Position numbers and translations under genes: made by a program. A stretch of 64,000 nucleotides of DNA from Clostridium sp. Ade.TY (GTDB lineage Bacteria; Bacillota; Clostridia; Clostridiales; Clostridiaceae): the NCBI RefSeq assembly GCF_000498355.1, contig NZ_AVSV01000022.1, forward strand, positions 124,001 through 188,000, read 5' to 3'. This document shows, piece by piece, positions 1 through 8,217 of this stretch (positions are counted from its first letter, which is position 1; the number at the start of each line of letters is the position of its first letter). The notes under the pieces were generated by a model. That model worked only from the letters and a program-made list of their open reading frames with translations, was not told where the DNA came from and did not search any database.

Positions 1-444
1 AAGAATTTTAAAGTAAAGTATTTAATTTTAAGTTTATCTATTTTATGTATAGCCTTAGAAAGAATTACAACATATATAAGAGAAAAAAATATTATTAATA
101 ATTTTTATTATGATGTAGAATTTTCTATTAAAGATAGAGATTTAAAAATAAAAGGATTTCTAGATTCGGGTAATGAGCTTAGAGAGCCTATAACAAATTT
201 ACCATGTATATTAATAGAGGAAGATTATTTAGATGGAATAGATGTAGAACATGATGGTTTATATTATATTCCATATAGTGCTATAGGATATAATGGAAGT
301 TTAAAAGGCTTTAGGGTGGATAATATAAAGCTTAAAAAGAGTGGACAAACATTTAAAGTTATAGATGTAATATTATGTCCATGCAAGGATAATTTAAGTA
401 GAGAAAATGATTTTAATGCGTTGATACCAAGAGGCGTAATATAA
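1..444 (+). CDS. spoIIGA: SpoIIGA, pro-sigma-E processing protease (3' part only)
   Basis: Frame 1 is open from the first base to a TAA at 442-444, giving 147 residues without the N-terminal part. The family is a membrane-anchored aspartic-type protease that removes the pro-sequence of sigma-E in the mother cell after septation. The fragment begins at the end of a hydrophobic segment and then has the soluble protease domain. The GFLDSGNELREP stretch (about residues 50-61) carries the Asp of the active-site motif, and an IPYSAIGYNGSLKGF block follows. The C-terminal NALIPRGVI resembles the usual end of the family. It sits 27 bases before sigE, the normal spoIIG operon order. The start lies outside the window. 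Confidence 0.9.
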   Translation, partial: KNFKVKYLILSLSILCIALERITTYIREKNIINNFYYDVEFSIKDRDLKIKGFLDSGNELREPITNLPCILIEEDYLDGIDVEHDGLYYIPYSAIGYNGSLKGFRVDNIKLKKSGQTFKVIDVILCPCKDNLSRENDFNALIPRGVI

Positions 445-471
445 ATTATAGTTAATATTAAGGAGGAAAAT

Positions 472-1179
472 ATGATTAAAATAAAACTTTTATTAAATAG
501 AATATTTGAAAAATTGGGTTTATTTAGAAAAAAACTTCATTACGTCGGAGGAAATGATGCATTACCACCACCACTTAGTAAAGATGAAGAAGAAGATTTA
601 GTTAATAAGCTAAGTAATGGAGATGAAGGGATAAGAAGTATATTAATAGAAAGAAATTTAAGGTTAGTTGTATATATAGCAAGAAAGTTTGAAAATACAG
701 GAGTGTATGTTGAAGATTTAATTTCAGTTGGAACTATAGGATTAATAAAGGCTGTTAACACCTTTAAACCAGATAAAAAAATAAAACTTGCAACTTATGC
801 ATCAAGATGTATTGAAAATGAAATACTTATGTATTTAAGAAGAAATAATAAAATAAAAGCCGAAGTATCATTTTATGAGCCACTTAATATAGATTGGGAT
901 GGAAATGAACTACTATTATCAGATATACTTGGTACTGATAATGATATTGTATATAATTTGATAGAAGATGAAGTTGATAAACAATTATTATTTATTGCTT
1001 TAAAAAATTTAAATGAAAGAGAAAAAGAAATTGTTAGATTGAGATTTGGATTAAATGGAAATAATGAAAAGACTCAAAAAGAGGTTGCTGATATTCTTGG
1101 AATATCACAATCATATATATCAAGATTAGAAAAAAAGATAATAAGTAGATTGAAAAAAGAAATAAGTAAAATGGTTTAG
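472..1179 (+). CDS. sigE: RNA polymerase sporulation sigma factor sigma-E (pro-form)
   Basis: The 235-residue sigma-70 family protein directs early mother-cell transcription during sporulation. About 23 N-terminal residues, basic and amphipathic ([16 protein letters not shown]), form the pro-sequence that SpoIIGA removes; the mature part starts near [15 protein letters not shown]. Region 2 contains [17 protein letters not shown] and [16 protein letters not shown], and region 4 contains [15 protein letters not shown] and the helix-turn-helix [21 protein letters not shown]. The length is typical of SigE. The start has a strong AGGAGG site 8 bases upstream. It is followed directly by sigG, as in Bacillus and Clostridium. 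Confidence 0.97.
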   Translation: MIKIKLLLNRIFEKLGLFRKKLHYVGGNDALPPPLSKDEEEDLVNKLSNGDEGIRSILIERNLRLVVYIARKFENTGVYVEDLISVGTIGLIKAVNTFKPDKKIKLATYASRCIENEILMYLRRNNKIKAEVSFYEPLNIDWDGNELLLSDILGTDNDIVYNLIEDEVDKQLLFIALKNLNEREKEIVRLRFGLNGNNEKTQKEVADILGISQSYISRLEKKIISRLKKEISKMV

Positions 1180-1189
1180 GTTGTCTTTA

Positions 1190-1219
1190 GTATAAAAGTT
1201 ACTCCTTGCGGAAATACTT
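1190..1219 (+). promoter_or_regulatory. Candidate sigma-F-type promoter before sigG
   Basis: GTATA at 1190-1194 and GGAAATACTT at 1210-1219 fit the -35 (GywTA) and -10 (GgnrAnAnTw) consensus of forespore sigma factors. The gap is 15 bases, one less than usual. The site lies in the short sigE-sigG gap, where sigG of Bacillus has its sigma-F promoter. This is a consensus match only. Confidence 0.55.
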
Positions 1220-1258
1220 TCTATTGAGATGATATTACTTCCAAAGGAGTTGATGACC

Positions 1259-2032
1259 TTGATCATTAATAAAGTAGAGATATGTGGAGTAAATACTGCA
1301 AAACTTCCTATACTTAAAGAAAAGGAAAAGAGAGAACTTTTATTAAAGATGCAATCTGGTGACAACAGTGCTAGAGAAACTTTTATAAAAGGAAACTTAA
1401 GGCTTGTATTAAGTGTTATTCAAAGGTTTAATAATAGAGGAGAAAATGTTGATGACTTATTTCAAGTTGGTTGTATAGGTCTTATGAAAGCTATAGATAA
1501 TTTTGATTTATCTCAAAATGTTAAGTTTTCGACTTATGCTGTTCCTATGATAATAGGTGAAATAAGAAGATATTTAAGAGACAATAATTCAATAAGAGTT
1601 AGTAGATCATTAAGAGATATAGCTTATAAAGCATTGTTAGTTAGAGATAAGCTTGTAAAAGATAATAATAGAGAACCAAATGTATCTCAAATTGCTAAGG
1701 AACTTGAACTTCCAAGAGAAGAGGTAGTTTTTGCATTAGATGCAATACAGGATCCAGTTTCTTTATTTGAACCAATTTACCATGATGGAGGAGATGCCAT
1801 ATATGTAATGGATCAAATTAGCGATTCGAAAAATACGGATGATAGTTGGCTTGAAAATATATCTATAAATGAAGCTATGAAAAGATTGAGTGATAGAGAA
1901 AAGTTAATATTAAATCTTAGATTTTTTAAGGGAAGAACCCAAATGGAAGTTGCAGATGAGATAGGAATATCTCAAGCTCAAGTATCTAGACTAGAAAAAA
2001 CGGCACTTAAGCACATGAGGAAGTATGTTTAA
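1259..2032 (+). CDS. sigG: RNA polymerase sporulation sigma factor sigma-G
   Basis: Late forespore-specific sigma-70 factor of 257 residues. The TTG at 1259 is the chosen start: AAGGAG at 1244-1249 lies 9 bases before it and the product then starts xIINKVEICGV, as in characterised SigG proteins. The frame is open further upstream, but an ATG at 1253 would sit only 3 bases from the ribosome site. Region 2 shows NLRLVLSVIQRFNNRG and DDLFQVGCIGLMKAIDNF, region 3 shows RVSRSLRDIAYKAL, and region 4 shows DREKLILNLRFFKGRTQ with the helix-turn-helix EIGISQAQVSRLEK. A candidate sigma-F promoter precedes it and a strong terminator follows. Confidence 0.96.
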   Translation: MIINKVEICGVNTAKLPILKEKEKRELLLKMQSGDNSARETFIKGNLRLVLSVIQRFNNRGENVDDLFQVGCIGLMKAIDNFDLSQNVKFSTYAVPMIIGEIRRYLRDNNSIRVSRSLRDIAYKALLVRDKLVKDNNREPNVSQIAKELELPREEVVFALDAIQDPVSLFEPIYHDGGDAIYVMDQISDSKNTDDSWLENISINEAMKRLSDREKLILNLRFFKGRTQMEVADEIGISQAQVSRLEKTALKHMRKYV

Positions 2033-2061
2033 AAAAAGAACTCTTTAAGAGTTCTTTTTTT
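2033..2061 (+). terminator. Intrinsic terminator after sigG
   Basis: A near-perfect inverted repeat built on AAGAACTC and GAGTTCTT is followed by seven T residues, directly after the sigG stop. It closes the spoIIG-sigG unit. Confidence 0.9.
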
Positions 2062-2123
2062 ATGTAAATATAATAATTTATAAAATAATGAATATAAATT
2101 TAACATAGAGAGGGGGATTATAT

Positions 2124-2402
2124 ATGGAAGAAAATTTACATTCAATAAATTCTATGAAAAATATGGAGGTTATAGATATAAATTCTGGAACAAAATTAGG
2201 ATTTATTGTGGATATAAAATTAGATTGTGAGAATGATAAAGTTGAATCATTAATTATCCCAGGAGAAAATAAGGGATGGTTTTCTAGGGGAGAAGAAATA
2301 GAGATACCCTGGGATAATATAGAGAAAATAGGAATAGATGTAATACTAGTATCAATGGATAAATCAAATATTCTAGGAAGAGATGACAATATTTACAGAT
2401 AA
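2124..2402 (+). CDS. YlmC/YmxH family sporulation-associated PRC-barrel protein
   Basis: A 92-residue protein with one PRC-barrel-like domain: MEVIDINSGTKLGFIVDIKLD at about residues 13-33, then SLIIPGE, a WFSRGEEIEIPWDNIEKIG block and VILVSMD. This is the pattern of the YlmC/YmxH family found next to sigG or in the ylm region of spore formers. Its molecular function is not established. It has a good GAGGGGG ribosome site and lies alone between the sigG terminator and nrdR. It is likely co-conserved with sporulation genes, but the sequence gives no direct evidence of sporulation control. Confidence 0.85.
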   Translation: MEENLHSINSMKNMEVIDINSGTKLGFIVDIKLDCENDKVESLIIPGENKGWFSRGEEIEIPWDNIEKIGIDVILVSMDKSNILGRDDNIYR

Positions 2403-2482
2403 TATCTAGTCAGAGAAGAAAAAAATATGTATAATAACCATATAGAATAGTCAATTACTGTACAGAAAGGTGGGAATTATCT

Positions 2483-2935
2483 ATGAAATGCCCTTTTTGT
2501 TCTTTTCAAGAAAGTAAAGTAGTCGATTCAAGATCAACAGATGATAATACTACAATAAGAAGAAGAAGAGAATGTTTAAATTGTAATAAAAGATATACAA
2601 CTTATGAAAAAGTAGAGGATATTCCAATTTTAGTTATAAAAAAAGATTTAACTAGAGAAAATTTTAATAAAGAAAAAATAGTAAATGGATTAATAATAGC
2701 ATGTCAAAAAAGACCTATTTCACGTAAGCAAATAGAGGATATTGCAGAGGATATTGAAAAGACTATATCAAATAAAATGATGACGGAAGTTCAGTCAAAT
2801 TACATAGGAGAAATGGTTATGGATAGGTTGAAAAAGATAGATGAAGTGTCTTATGTTAGATTTGCTTCTGTTTATAGGCAATTTAAAGATATTAATACCT
2901 TTATGGAAGAAATAAATAGATTAATTAAGTCTTAG
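2483..2935 (+). CDS. nrdR: Transcriptional repressor NrdR
   Basis: Repressor of ribonucleotide reductase genes that senses ATP/dATP. The 150-residue product starts with a zinc ribbon (MKCPFCSF, then RRECLNCNKRYTTYE), giving the CxxC...CxxC set at residues 3, 6, 31 and 34. An ATP-cone domain follows from about residue 45 (VIKKDLTRENFNKEKIVNG ... SYVRFASVYRQFKDINTF). Length and motifs are standard. AAAGGTGG lies 9 bases before the ATG. No nrd genes lie nearby, and I did not see an NrdR box before the gene. Confidence 0.96.
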   Translation: MKCPFCSFQESKVVDSRSTDDNTTIRRRRECLNCNKRYTTYEKVEDIPILVIKKDLTRENFNKEKIVNGLIIACQKRPISRKQIEDIAEDIEKTISNKMMTEVQSNYIGEMVMDRLKKIDEVSYVRFASVYRQFKDINTFMEEINRLIKS

Positions 2936-2969
2936 AGCAAAAATTTAATAATTAAATATATTTGAAGTT

Positions 2970-3009
2970 AACTCTTTAGAAGTTTTTAAGCTTTTAAGGA
3001 GTTTTTTTA
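2970..3009 (+). terminator. Intrinsic terminator after nrdR
   Basis: AACTC and GAGTT enclose an inner TTTAGAAG/CTTTTAAG stem, and the hairpin is followed by a run of T. It lies 34 bases after the nrdR stop. Confidence 0.8.
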
Positions 3010-3097
3010 CGTTAAAGATAAGTAAAAAAGTATCTTATTAAATAGATAATAATTTCAGTAAATGTTAAAATAATATTAAAAGAGTTGGAGGAGAAAA

Positions 3098-3832
3098 ATG
3101 AAAAAAATAAATTTAAATAATATTTATAAAAAAGATGACTTTTTAATTGTTGATAATGAAAAAACTTCAGTTGTATTTTCAACAGCTGAAAAAAATAGAA
3201 GTTTTAATAGAAATACTTCTGATGGATTAGAAACTTTAAATAGTTTAAAGAAAGATTTTAATGTAGACAAAGTAATATATTTAAAGCAAATACACTCAGA
3301 TGAAGTTTTAATATATAATGGTGAAGAAGACTTTAATGAAAATAGTGCTGATGGTATAATTACTAACTTAAAAAATGTTTTAATTGGAGTTTTTACAGCA
3401 GATTGTGTTCCTGTAATTATTATAAATGAAGAGTATGGTGTAATAGGAGCAGTTCATAGTGGTTGGAAAGGAACTATTAAATCTATAACAAAGGTTTGCT
3501 TAGATAAGATGACAAAAGTTTATGGAGTTAATCATAAAAATACAAAGATATATATAGGACCACATATAAGAAAATGTTGTTATGAAATTTCAGAAGATCT
3601 TAAAGAAAAGTTTATAGAAGAAAAGGATATAGATAAAGATATATTATTTGATGGAAGAAATTTAAATTTAGAATCTTGTATAGAAAAGGATGCAAAAGAT
3701 TTTGGAGTTAAAGATGAAAATATAAATAGTATTCCATTATGTACTTATTGTGAAGAGGAGATAAAATTACACTCATATAGAAAATCAGATGGATCATATG
3801 GAAGATTATTTACATTTGCAATATTAAAATAG
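3098..3832 (+). CDS. pgeF: Peptidoglycan editing factor PgeF (YlmD/YfiH family)
   Basis: A 244-residue member of the DUF152 'laccase-domain' family. Known members remove misincorporated L-Ser from cell-wall precursors or act as purine nucleoside-modifying enzymes. Metal-site motifs are present: KQIHSDEV, FTADCVPVII, AVHSGWKGT and the Cys of GPHIRKCCYEI. The late SIPLCTYCEEE segment is a common clostridial variant. A GGAGGAG ribosome site lies 6 bases before the ATG. In Bacillus the orthologue ylmD also lies after sigG and ylmC. Only 11 bases separate it from the response regulator. Confidence 0.92.
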   Translation: MKKINLNNIYKKDDFLIVDNEKTSVVFSTAEKNRSFNRNTSDGLETLNSLKKDFNVDKVIYLKQIHSDEVLIYNGEEDFNENSADGIITNLKNVLIGVFTADCVPVIIINEEYGVIGAVHSGWKGTIKSITKVCLDKMTKVYGVNHKNTKIYIGPHIRKCCYEISEDLKEKFIEEKDIDKDILFDGRNLNLESCIEKDAKDFGVKDENINSIPLCTYCEEEIKLHSYRKSDGSYGRLFTFAILK

Positions 3833-3843
3833 GAGGGATTAAA

Positions 3844-4542
3844 TTGTCAAAAGAAAAAATATTAATAGTAGATGATGAAGAACATATATTAGAACTTTTA
3901 AAATTTAATATACAAAATGCAGGATATCAAGTTATTTGGGCAAATAATGGAATAGATGGGCTTAATATTGCAAAAAATGAAAAACCTGATTTAGTGTTGT
4001 TAGACTTAATGCTACCTGGAATGGATGGATTTGATGTATGTAAAGAAATAAAAAGAAATAATGATACATGTAATATTTCTATAATAATGCTAACAGCAAA
4101 AGGGGAAGAGTTAGATAAAATATTAGGATTAGAACTTGGAGCTGATGATTATATAACAAAGCCATTTTCTGTTAGAGAACTTTTAGCAAGAGTTAAAGCA
4201 GTTTTAAGAAGAAGTAATTCTTTAGAATCAAACAAAAAGGAAGATATATATGATAATGGTAGACTTAAAGCTGATTTTGAAAGACATGAAGTTACTATAA
4301 ATAATGAAAGAATAGATATGACATTAAAAGAATTTGAGCTTTTAGAAGTACTAATAAAAAATAAAGGTAAAATACTAAGAAGAGAAATGTTATTGGATAA
4401 AATATGGGGATATGAATATATTGGTGAAACTAGAACTGTAGATGTTCATATTAGATATTTAAGAAAAAAAATAGAAGAAGATGATAAAAACCCTAAGCTT
4501 GTAGAAACCATAAGAGGGGTTGGATATAGATTTAATGGGTAG
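3844..4542 (+). CDS. phoP: OmpR/PhoB-family response regulator, PhoP-like
   Basis: 232-residue DNA-binding response regulator. The receiver domain (1-120) has acidic residues DD at 10-11, the phospho-acceptor D54 in VLLDLMLPGMDGF, and the conserved Thr/Lys of MLTAKG and TKPFS. A winged-helix effector domain follows from about 135 (MTLKEFELLEVLIKNKG ... RTVDVHIRYLRKKIEED ... ETIRGVGYRF). The start is a TTG with AGGAGG 8 bases before it. The adjacent histidine kinase and downstream pst genes indicate phosphate control. The PhoP name rests on that context and on a Pho-box-like array before pstS. Confidence 0.93.
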   Translation: MSKEKILIVDDEEHILELLKFNIQNAGYQVIWANNGIDGLNIAKNEKPDLVLLDLMLPGMDGFDVCKEIKRNNDTCNISIIMLTAKGEELDKILGLELGADDYITKPFSVRELLARVKAVLRRSNSLESNKKEDIYDNGRLKADFERHEVTINNERIDMTLKEFELLEVLIKNKGKILRREMLLDKIWGYEYIGETRTVDVHIRYLRKKIEEDDKNPKLVETIRGVGYRFNG

Positions 4543-4548
4543 TAAAGT

Positions 4549-6222
4549 ATGAAGAAGAAAATAATAACATCTGTAATAATAACAGTAATATTTGCATTAG
4601 TAATAATAACATCTTCATTTATGGCTCTTTATAGTATACAAGAAATAGAAAATTCTAAAAGTATGCTAAAAGAATATAATTCTATAATTTCTGAATTGGA
4701 TATAGAAAAGACAAGCAATTTAGGATTGTTTAAAATAAATGGAAAAGTTATAGAATTAACTATAGTTGATAAAGATGGAAATATAAAGTTTGATTCATCA
4801 GGCAATAAAGGAAATTTAAGTGGAGATCAATCAATAAAAGAGGCAGAGAGTAAAGGTGTAGGTTATTTAGATACATATAATGAAAAAAGAAGAAGTGATA
4901 TGATTTATTGTTCAACTAGACTTGCTAATGGGGATGTAATAAGAAGTGGAGTTGAAGAACCAACAACCAATATATTTCAAGCACAAAATACTAAATATTA
5001 TATTATAGCTTTAATAATAGTTTTACTATTATCAATAGCTTTAGCATTAAAGCTAGTTAGAATAATAGTAGATCCTATAAAGCATTTAGAGAGTGTTACT
5101 TGGAAAATTGCTCATGGAAATTTGCAAACAAGAGTAAATGTAGTATCTAATGATGAATTAGGACAACTAGGTAAAACATTTAATAATATGGCAGACCAGC
5201 TTCAAAGTAAAATAAATGAAGTTGTTGATAAACAAAATAGGCTTGAGTCAATATTAAAATCTATGCAAAGTGGAGTTATAGCTGTTGATAATGAAGATAG
5301 AATAATTACTATAAACCCATATGCACAAAAAATATTTGGAATAAATGTAGATGTTACAGGCAAACTTTTAAATGAATGTATTGAAGATAAAAGAATAAAG
5401 GAAATATTGAGTAATGAGATAGTGGATGAAACTCAAGTTAAAGTAAAAAGACCATTTAGAAGATTTCTAAAAATAAAGAAAGCTATGGTTATAAATGGAT
5501 ATAAAAGGATTGGAAGAGTAATTGCAATTCAAGATATAACTGAAATGAAAAGACTTGAAAATATGAGAAGTCAGTTTGTTGCTAATGTGTCTCATGAATT
5601 AAAAACTCCTTTAACATCAATAAAAGGTTTTGCTGAAACATTAAGATATGTTGAAGATGAAGATACTAAAATTAAGTTTTTAAATATAATAGATAAAGAA
5701 ACAGAAAGGCTTACTAGGCTTATTAGTGATATTTTAGTTCTTTCGGATTTAGAAAATAATCCTATAGAGGAATTAGAAGAGATTTTTCCAGATGAAATAA
5801 TAACAGATGCAATAAATATATTAAATGAACATGCTAGGAAAAAGAATATATCTATAAATTTTGAATCTGATAATAGTAATCTTATTTTAGGACAAAAGGA
5901 TAAGTTTCTTCAAATAGCTATAAATATAATAGAAAATTCTATAAAATATTCTAATGATAATACTAAAATAGATGTAAAAAGTTTTTCAAGTAAAGGCTAT
6001 TACTATTTTAAAGTAAAGGATAATGGAATTGGAATACCAAAGGAAGATCTTCCTAGAATATTTGAAAGATTTTACAGGGTTGATAAAGCAAGAAAAAGTG
6101 GTGGAACAGGACTTGGGCTTGCTATAGTTAAACATATTGTAAAAACTTTTGGAGGAAAAATAGAAGTTGATTCTAAAGTAGGTGAAGGAACAGAATTTAC
6201 ATTAAAAATAAAACATATATAA
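4549..6222 (+). CDS. phoR: Sensor histidine kinase, PhoR-like
   Basis: 557-residue membrane sensor kinase. A first transmembrane segment spans about residues 5-27, an extracytoplasmic sensor region about 28-148, and a second transmembrane segment about 150-170. A HAMP domain (KLVRIIVDPIKHLESVTW) and a PAS domain (about 235-330) follow. The HisKA motif FVANVSHELKTPLTSIKGF contains the phosphorylated H349. The ATPase domain has N box IAINIIENSIKYS, KDNGIGIPKEDLPRIF and GGTGLGLAIVKHI. It starts 6 bases after the regulator, so the two are cotranscribed. A terminator separates it from pstS. Confidence 0.95.
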   Translation: MKKKIITSVIITVIFALVIITSSFMALYSIQEIENSKSMLKEYNSIISELDIEKTSNLGLFKINGKVIELTIVDKDGNIKFDSSGNKGNLSGDQSIKEAESKGVGYLDTYNEKRRSDMIYCSTRLANGDVIRSGVEEPTTNIFQAQNTKYYIIALIIVLLLSIALALKLVRIIVDPIKHLESVTWKIAHGNLQTRVNVVSNDELGQLGKTFNNMADQLQSKINEVVDKQNRLESILKSMQSGVIAVDNEDRIITINPYAQKIFGINVDVTGKLLNECIEDKRIKEILSNEIVDETQVKVKRPFRRFLKIKKAMVINGYKRIGRVIAIQDITEMKRLENMRSQFVANVSHELKTPLTSIKGFAETLRYVEDEDTKIKFLNIIDKETERLTRLISDILVLSDLENNPIEELEEIFPDEIITDAINILNEHARKKNISINFESDNSNLILGQKDKFLQIAINIIENSIKYSNDNTKIDVKSFSSKGYYYFKVKDNGIGIPKEDLPRIFERFYRVDKARKSGGTGLGLAIVKHIVKTFGGKIEVDSKVGEGTEFTLKIKHI

Positions 6223-6228
6223 ACAAAA

Positions 6229-6272
6229 AAAGATAAACTTTTATCAATTTAAAAGTTTATCTTTTTATTTTT
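6229..6272 (+). terminator. Intrinsic terminator after phoR
   Basis: A 14-bp perfect stem (AAAGATAAACTTTT with AAAAGTTTATCTTT) and an 8-base loop are followed by a T-rich tract. It separates phoPR from pstS, which has its own promoter. Confidence 0.93.
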
Positions 6273-6282
6273 TATGCAATTG

Positions 6283-6329
6283 TTAAATTTATTTAACATC
6301 ATTCTAAAACAACTTAACTTCAGTATAAT
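6283..6329 (+). promoter_or_regulatory. Pho-box-like array and promoter of the pst operon
   Basis: Four TTAACA-like hexamers lie in a row: TTAAAT 6283, TTAACA 6293, CTAAAA 6304 and TTAACT 6314, at steps of 10, 11 and 10 bases. A TATAAT -10 box follows at 6324-6329. PhoP of Bacillus binds direct TT(A/T/C)ACA repeats at one-turn spacing over the -60 to -20 region, and this layout fits. There is no good -35 hexamer, as expected for an activator-dependent promoter. Another TTAACT lies at 6336. Confidence 0.65.
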
Positions 6330-6419
6330 AATACCTTAACTTTCAAAAGATATTATTAAGACATAGACAATTTATAAAAAAGAAAGTAAGTAAAGTAAAT
6401 TTTGTGGAGGTTAAATTTT

Positions 6420-7298
6420 ATGAGAAAGAAAAGTTTAAAAATGTTAGTAGTAACTTTGGCAATAACTGTAGCAGGGGGATTATTTGTTGGTTGTGGAGGT
6501 TCAGGAAACAATCAAGCAGAAGGTAGTTCCATAACAATAAGTGGATCATCAGCATTACTACCTCTTATGGAGCAGTCAATAGAGAAATTTAATGAAATTA
6601 AACCAGGAAACACTATAAATGCACAGGCAGGAGGTTCAGGAACAGGTCTTACACAAGTTTTAGAAGGATCAGTTAATATAGGAAATTCAGATGTTTATGC
6701 AGAAGACAAACTTACAAAAGATCAAGCAAGTCAATTAGTGGATCATAAAGTTGTAGCACAAGGGTTTGGGATTGTAGTTAATAAAAATTCAGGAATAGAA
6801 AATTTAACAAAGAAACAAATACAAGATATATTCTCAGGAAAGGTTAAAAATTGGAAAGATGTTGGGGGAAAGGATATGGAAATATTAGTAGTTCATAGAC
6901 CAGCATCATCAGGTACAAGAGCAACTTTTACAGAGAAAATATTAGATGGAAATAAAAAGTTAGAAAATGATTCAATAGGAGCAACACAAGATAGTAACGG
7001 AGCAGTGTTAAATGCTATGAAACAAAATGATGGAGCAATAAGTTATGTAGCACTTTCATATATGAACAATGAAGATGCTAAAAATTCATTAAATCTAGTT
7101 AAAATAAATGGAAAAGAAGCAAATACTGAAAATATTAAAGCTGGAAATTATGATTTTTGGTCATGGGGACATATGTATACAAAGGGAGAAGCTAATGGGC
7201 TTGCAAAAGAATTTATAGATTTTGTAGGAAGTAGTGAAAATAGTGAGAGTATAAATAATTTAGGATTAATTCCTGGAAGCGAAATAAAAGAAAAATAA
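6420..7298 (+). CDS. pstS: Phosphate ABC transporter substrate-binding lipoprotein PstS
   Basis: Extracellular phosphate-binding lipoprotein, 292 residues. The N-terminus MRKKSLKMLVVTLAITVAG is a signal peptide ending in the lipobox LFVGC, with Cys25 as lipid anchor. Phosphate-contact motifs are typical: ISGSSALLPLM, AGGSGTGL, NIGNSD and HRPASSGTR. The ATG at 6420 is chosen because GGAGG lies 9 bases before it; the frame is open 6 codons further upstream without a usable site. First gene of the pstSCAB-phoU operon, preceded by a Pho-box-like promoter. Confidence 0.96.
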   Translation: MRKKSLKMLVVTLAITVAGGLFVGCGGSGNNQAEGSSITISGSSALLPLMEQSIEKFNEIKPGNTINAQAGGSGTGLTQVLEGSVNIGNSDVYAEDKLTKDQASQLVDHKVVAQGFGIVVNKNSGIENLTKKQIQDIFSGKVKNWKDVGGKDMEILVVHRPASSGTRATFTEKILDGNKKLENDSIGATQDSNGAVLNAMKQNDGAISYVALSYMNNEDAKNSLNLVKINGKEANTENIKAGNYDFWSWGHMYTKGEANGLAKEFIDFVGSSENSESINNLGLIPGSEIKEK

Positions 7299-7316
7299 TA
7301 AGCAATAAAGATAGGA

Positions 7317-8216
7317 ATGAGGAATATGAAGAAAAGAAGTTTCAAAGAAAGGCTATTAAATGAATATTTAGGAAAAGGATTTTCGAGTTTTTGTGGGATA
7401 TTAATAATTTTAATAACAGTATCAATAATATTATTTATAGGATCTAAGGGGATACAAACATTCACTAAAGGAGAATACAGTTTAACAGAAATTTTATTTA
7501 CAAATAACTGGAATCCATCAGGTAGCCCTAAAACCTTTGGAGCTTTTGCCTTCATATTAGGATCTACATTGGTATCATTAGGAGCAGTGCTTTTAAGTGC
7601 TCCAATTGCTGTTGCATTAGGGATTTTTGTTAATGTAATATCTAAAGGTTTTGGAGAAAAATTAATAAAGCCTGCATTAGAAATATTAGTAGGTATTCCA
7701 TCAGTAGTTTATGGTTGGGTAGGAGTTTCTGTATTAGTTCCATTTATAAAAGATAAGTTTGGCGGTATTGGATTTTCTCTTTTGGCTGGAATAATAGTTT
7801 TATCCCTTATGATTTTACCAACTATAGCAACATTAGCTATTGATGCTATAAAGGGAATACCAAAAGAACATATAGAAGCATCTTATGGACTTGGAGCTAC
7901 AAGATGGCAAACAATAAAAAATGTAATAACTCCAGGAGCTAAATCAGGAATACTTACAGGAGTAGTTCTTGGAATAGCAAGAGCTTTCGGAGAAGCTTTA
8001 GCAGTTCAAATGGTAATAGGAAATACTATTAAAATGCCAAATAGTTTGATATCACCATCAGCAACATTAACTAGTATATTAACAATGGATATGGCAAATA
8101 CAGTATCAGGTTCAGCTTGGAATGATGCATTATGGACTTTAGCATTAATTCTTTTAGTTATATCATTTATATTTATATTAATAGTTAGACAAATAGAAAA
8201 GAAAGGAGCTAATTAA
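7317..8216 (+). CDS. pstC: Phosphate ABC transporter permease PstC
   Basis: 299-residue inner component of the high-affinity phosphate transporter with six predicted membrane segments. The first is at about 25-45 (GILIILITVSIILFIGSKG). The permease loop motif HIEASYGLGATRWQTIKNVI (about 183-202), which docks on PstB, is intact. The ATG at 7317 has only a weak AGG upstream; the ATG at 7326 has GAGG close by, so the start is uncertain by three codons. It lies 18 bases after pstS and 1 base before pstA. Confidence 0.95.
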   Translation: MRNMKKRSFKERLLNEYLGKGFSSFCGILIILITVSIILFIGSKGIQTFTKGEYSLTEILFTNNWNPSGSPKTFGAFAFILGSTLVSLGAVLLSAPIAVALGIFVNVISKGFGEKLIKPALEILVGIPSVVYGWVGVSVLVPFIKDKFGGIGFSLLAGIIVLSLMILPTIATLAIDAIKGIPKEHIEASYGLGATRWQTIKNVITPGAKSGILTGVVLGIARAFGEALAVQMVIGNTIKMPNSLISPSATLTSILTMDMANTVSGSAWNDALWTLALILLVISFIFILIVRQIEKKGAN

Positions 8217-8217
8217 G

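Noticed and set aside
540-761. - strand frame inside sigE
   Set aside because: Shadow of the sigma-E coding sequence; low complexity Ser/Leu product.
3014-3037. Weak hairpin before pgeF
   Set aside because: Imperfect AAGATA/TATCTT stem, A-rich loop, no T tract; not above chance in AT-rich DNA.
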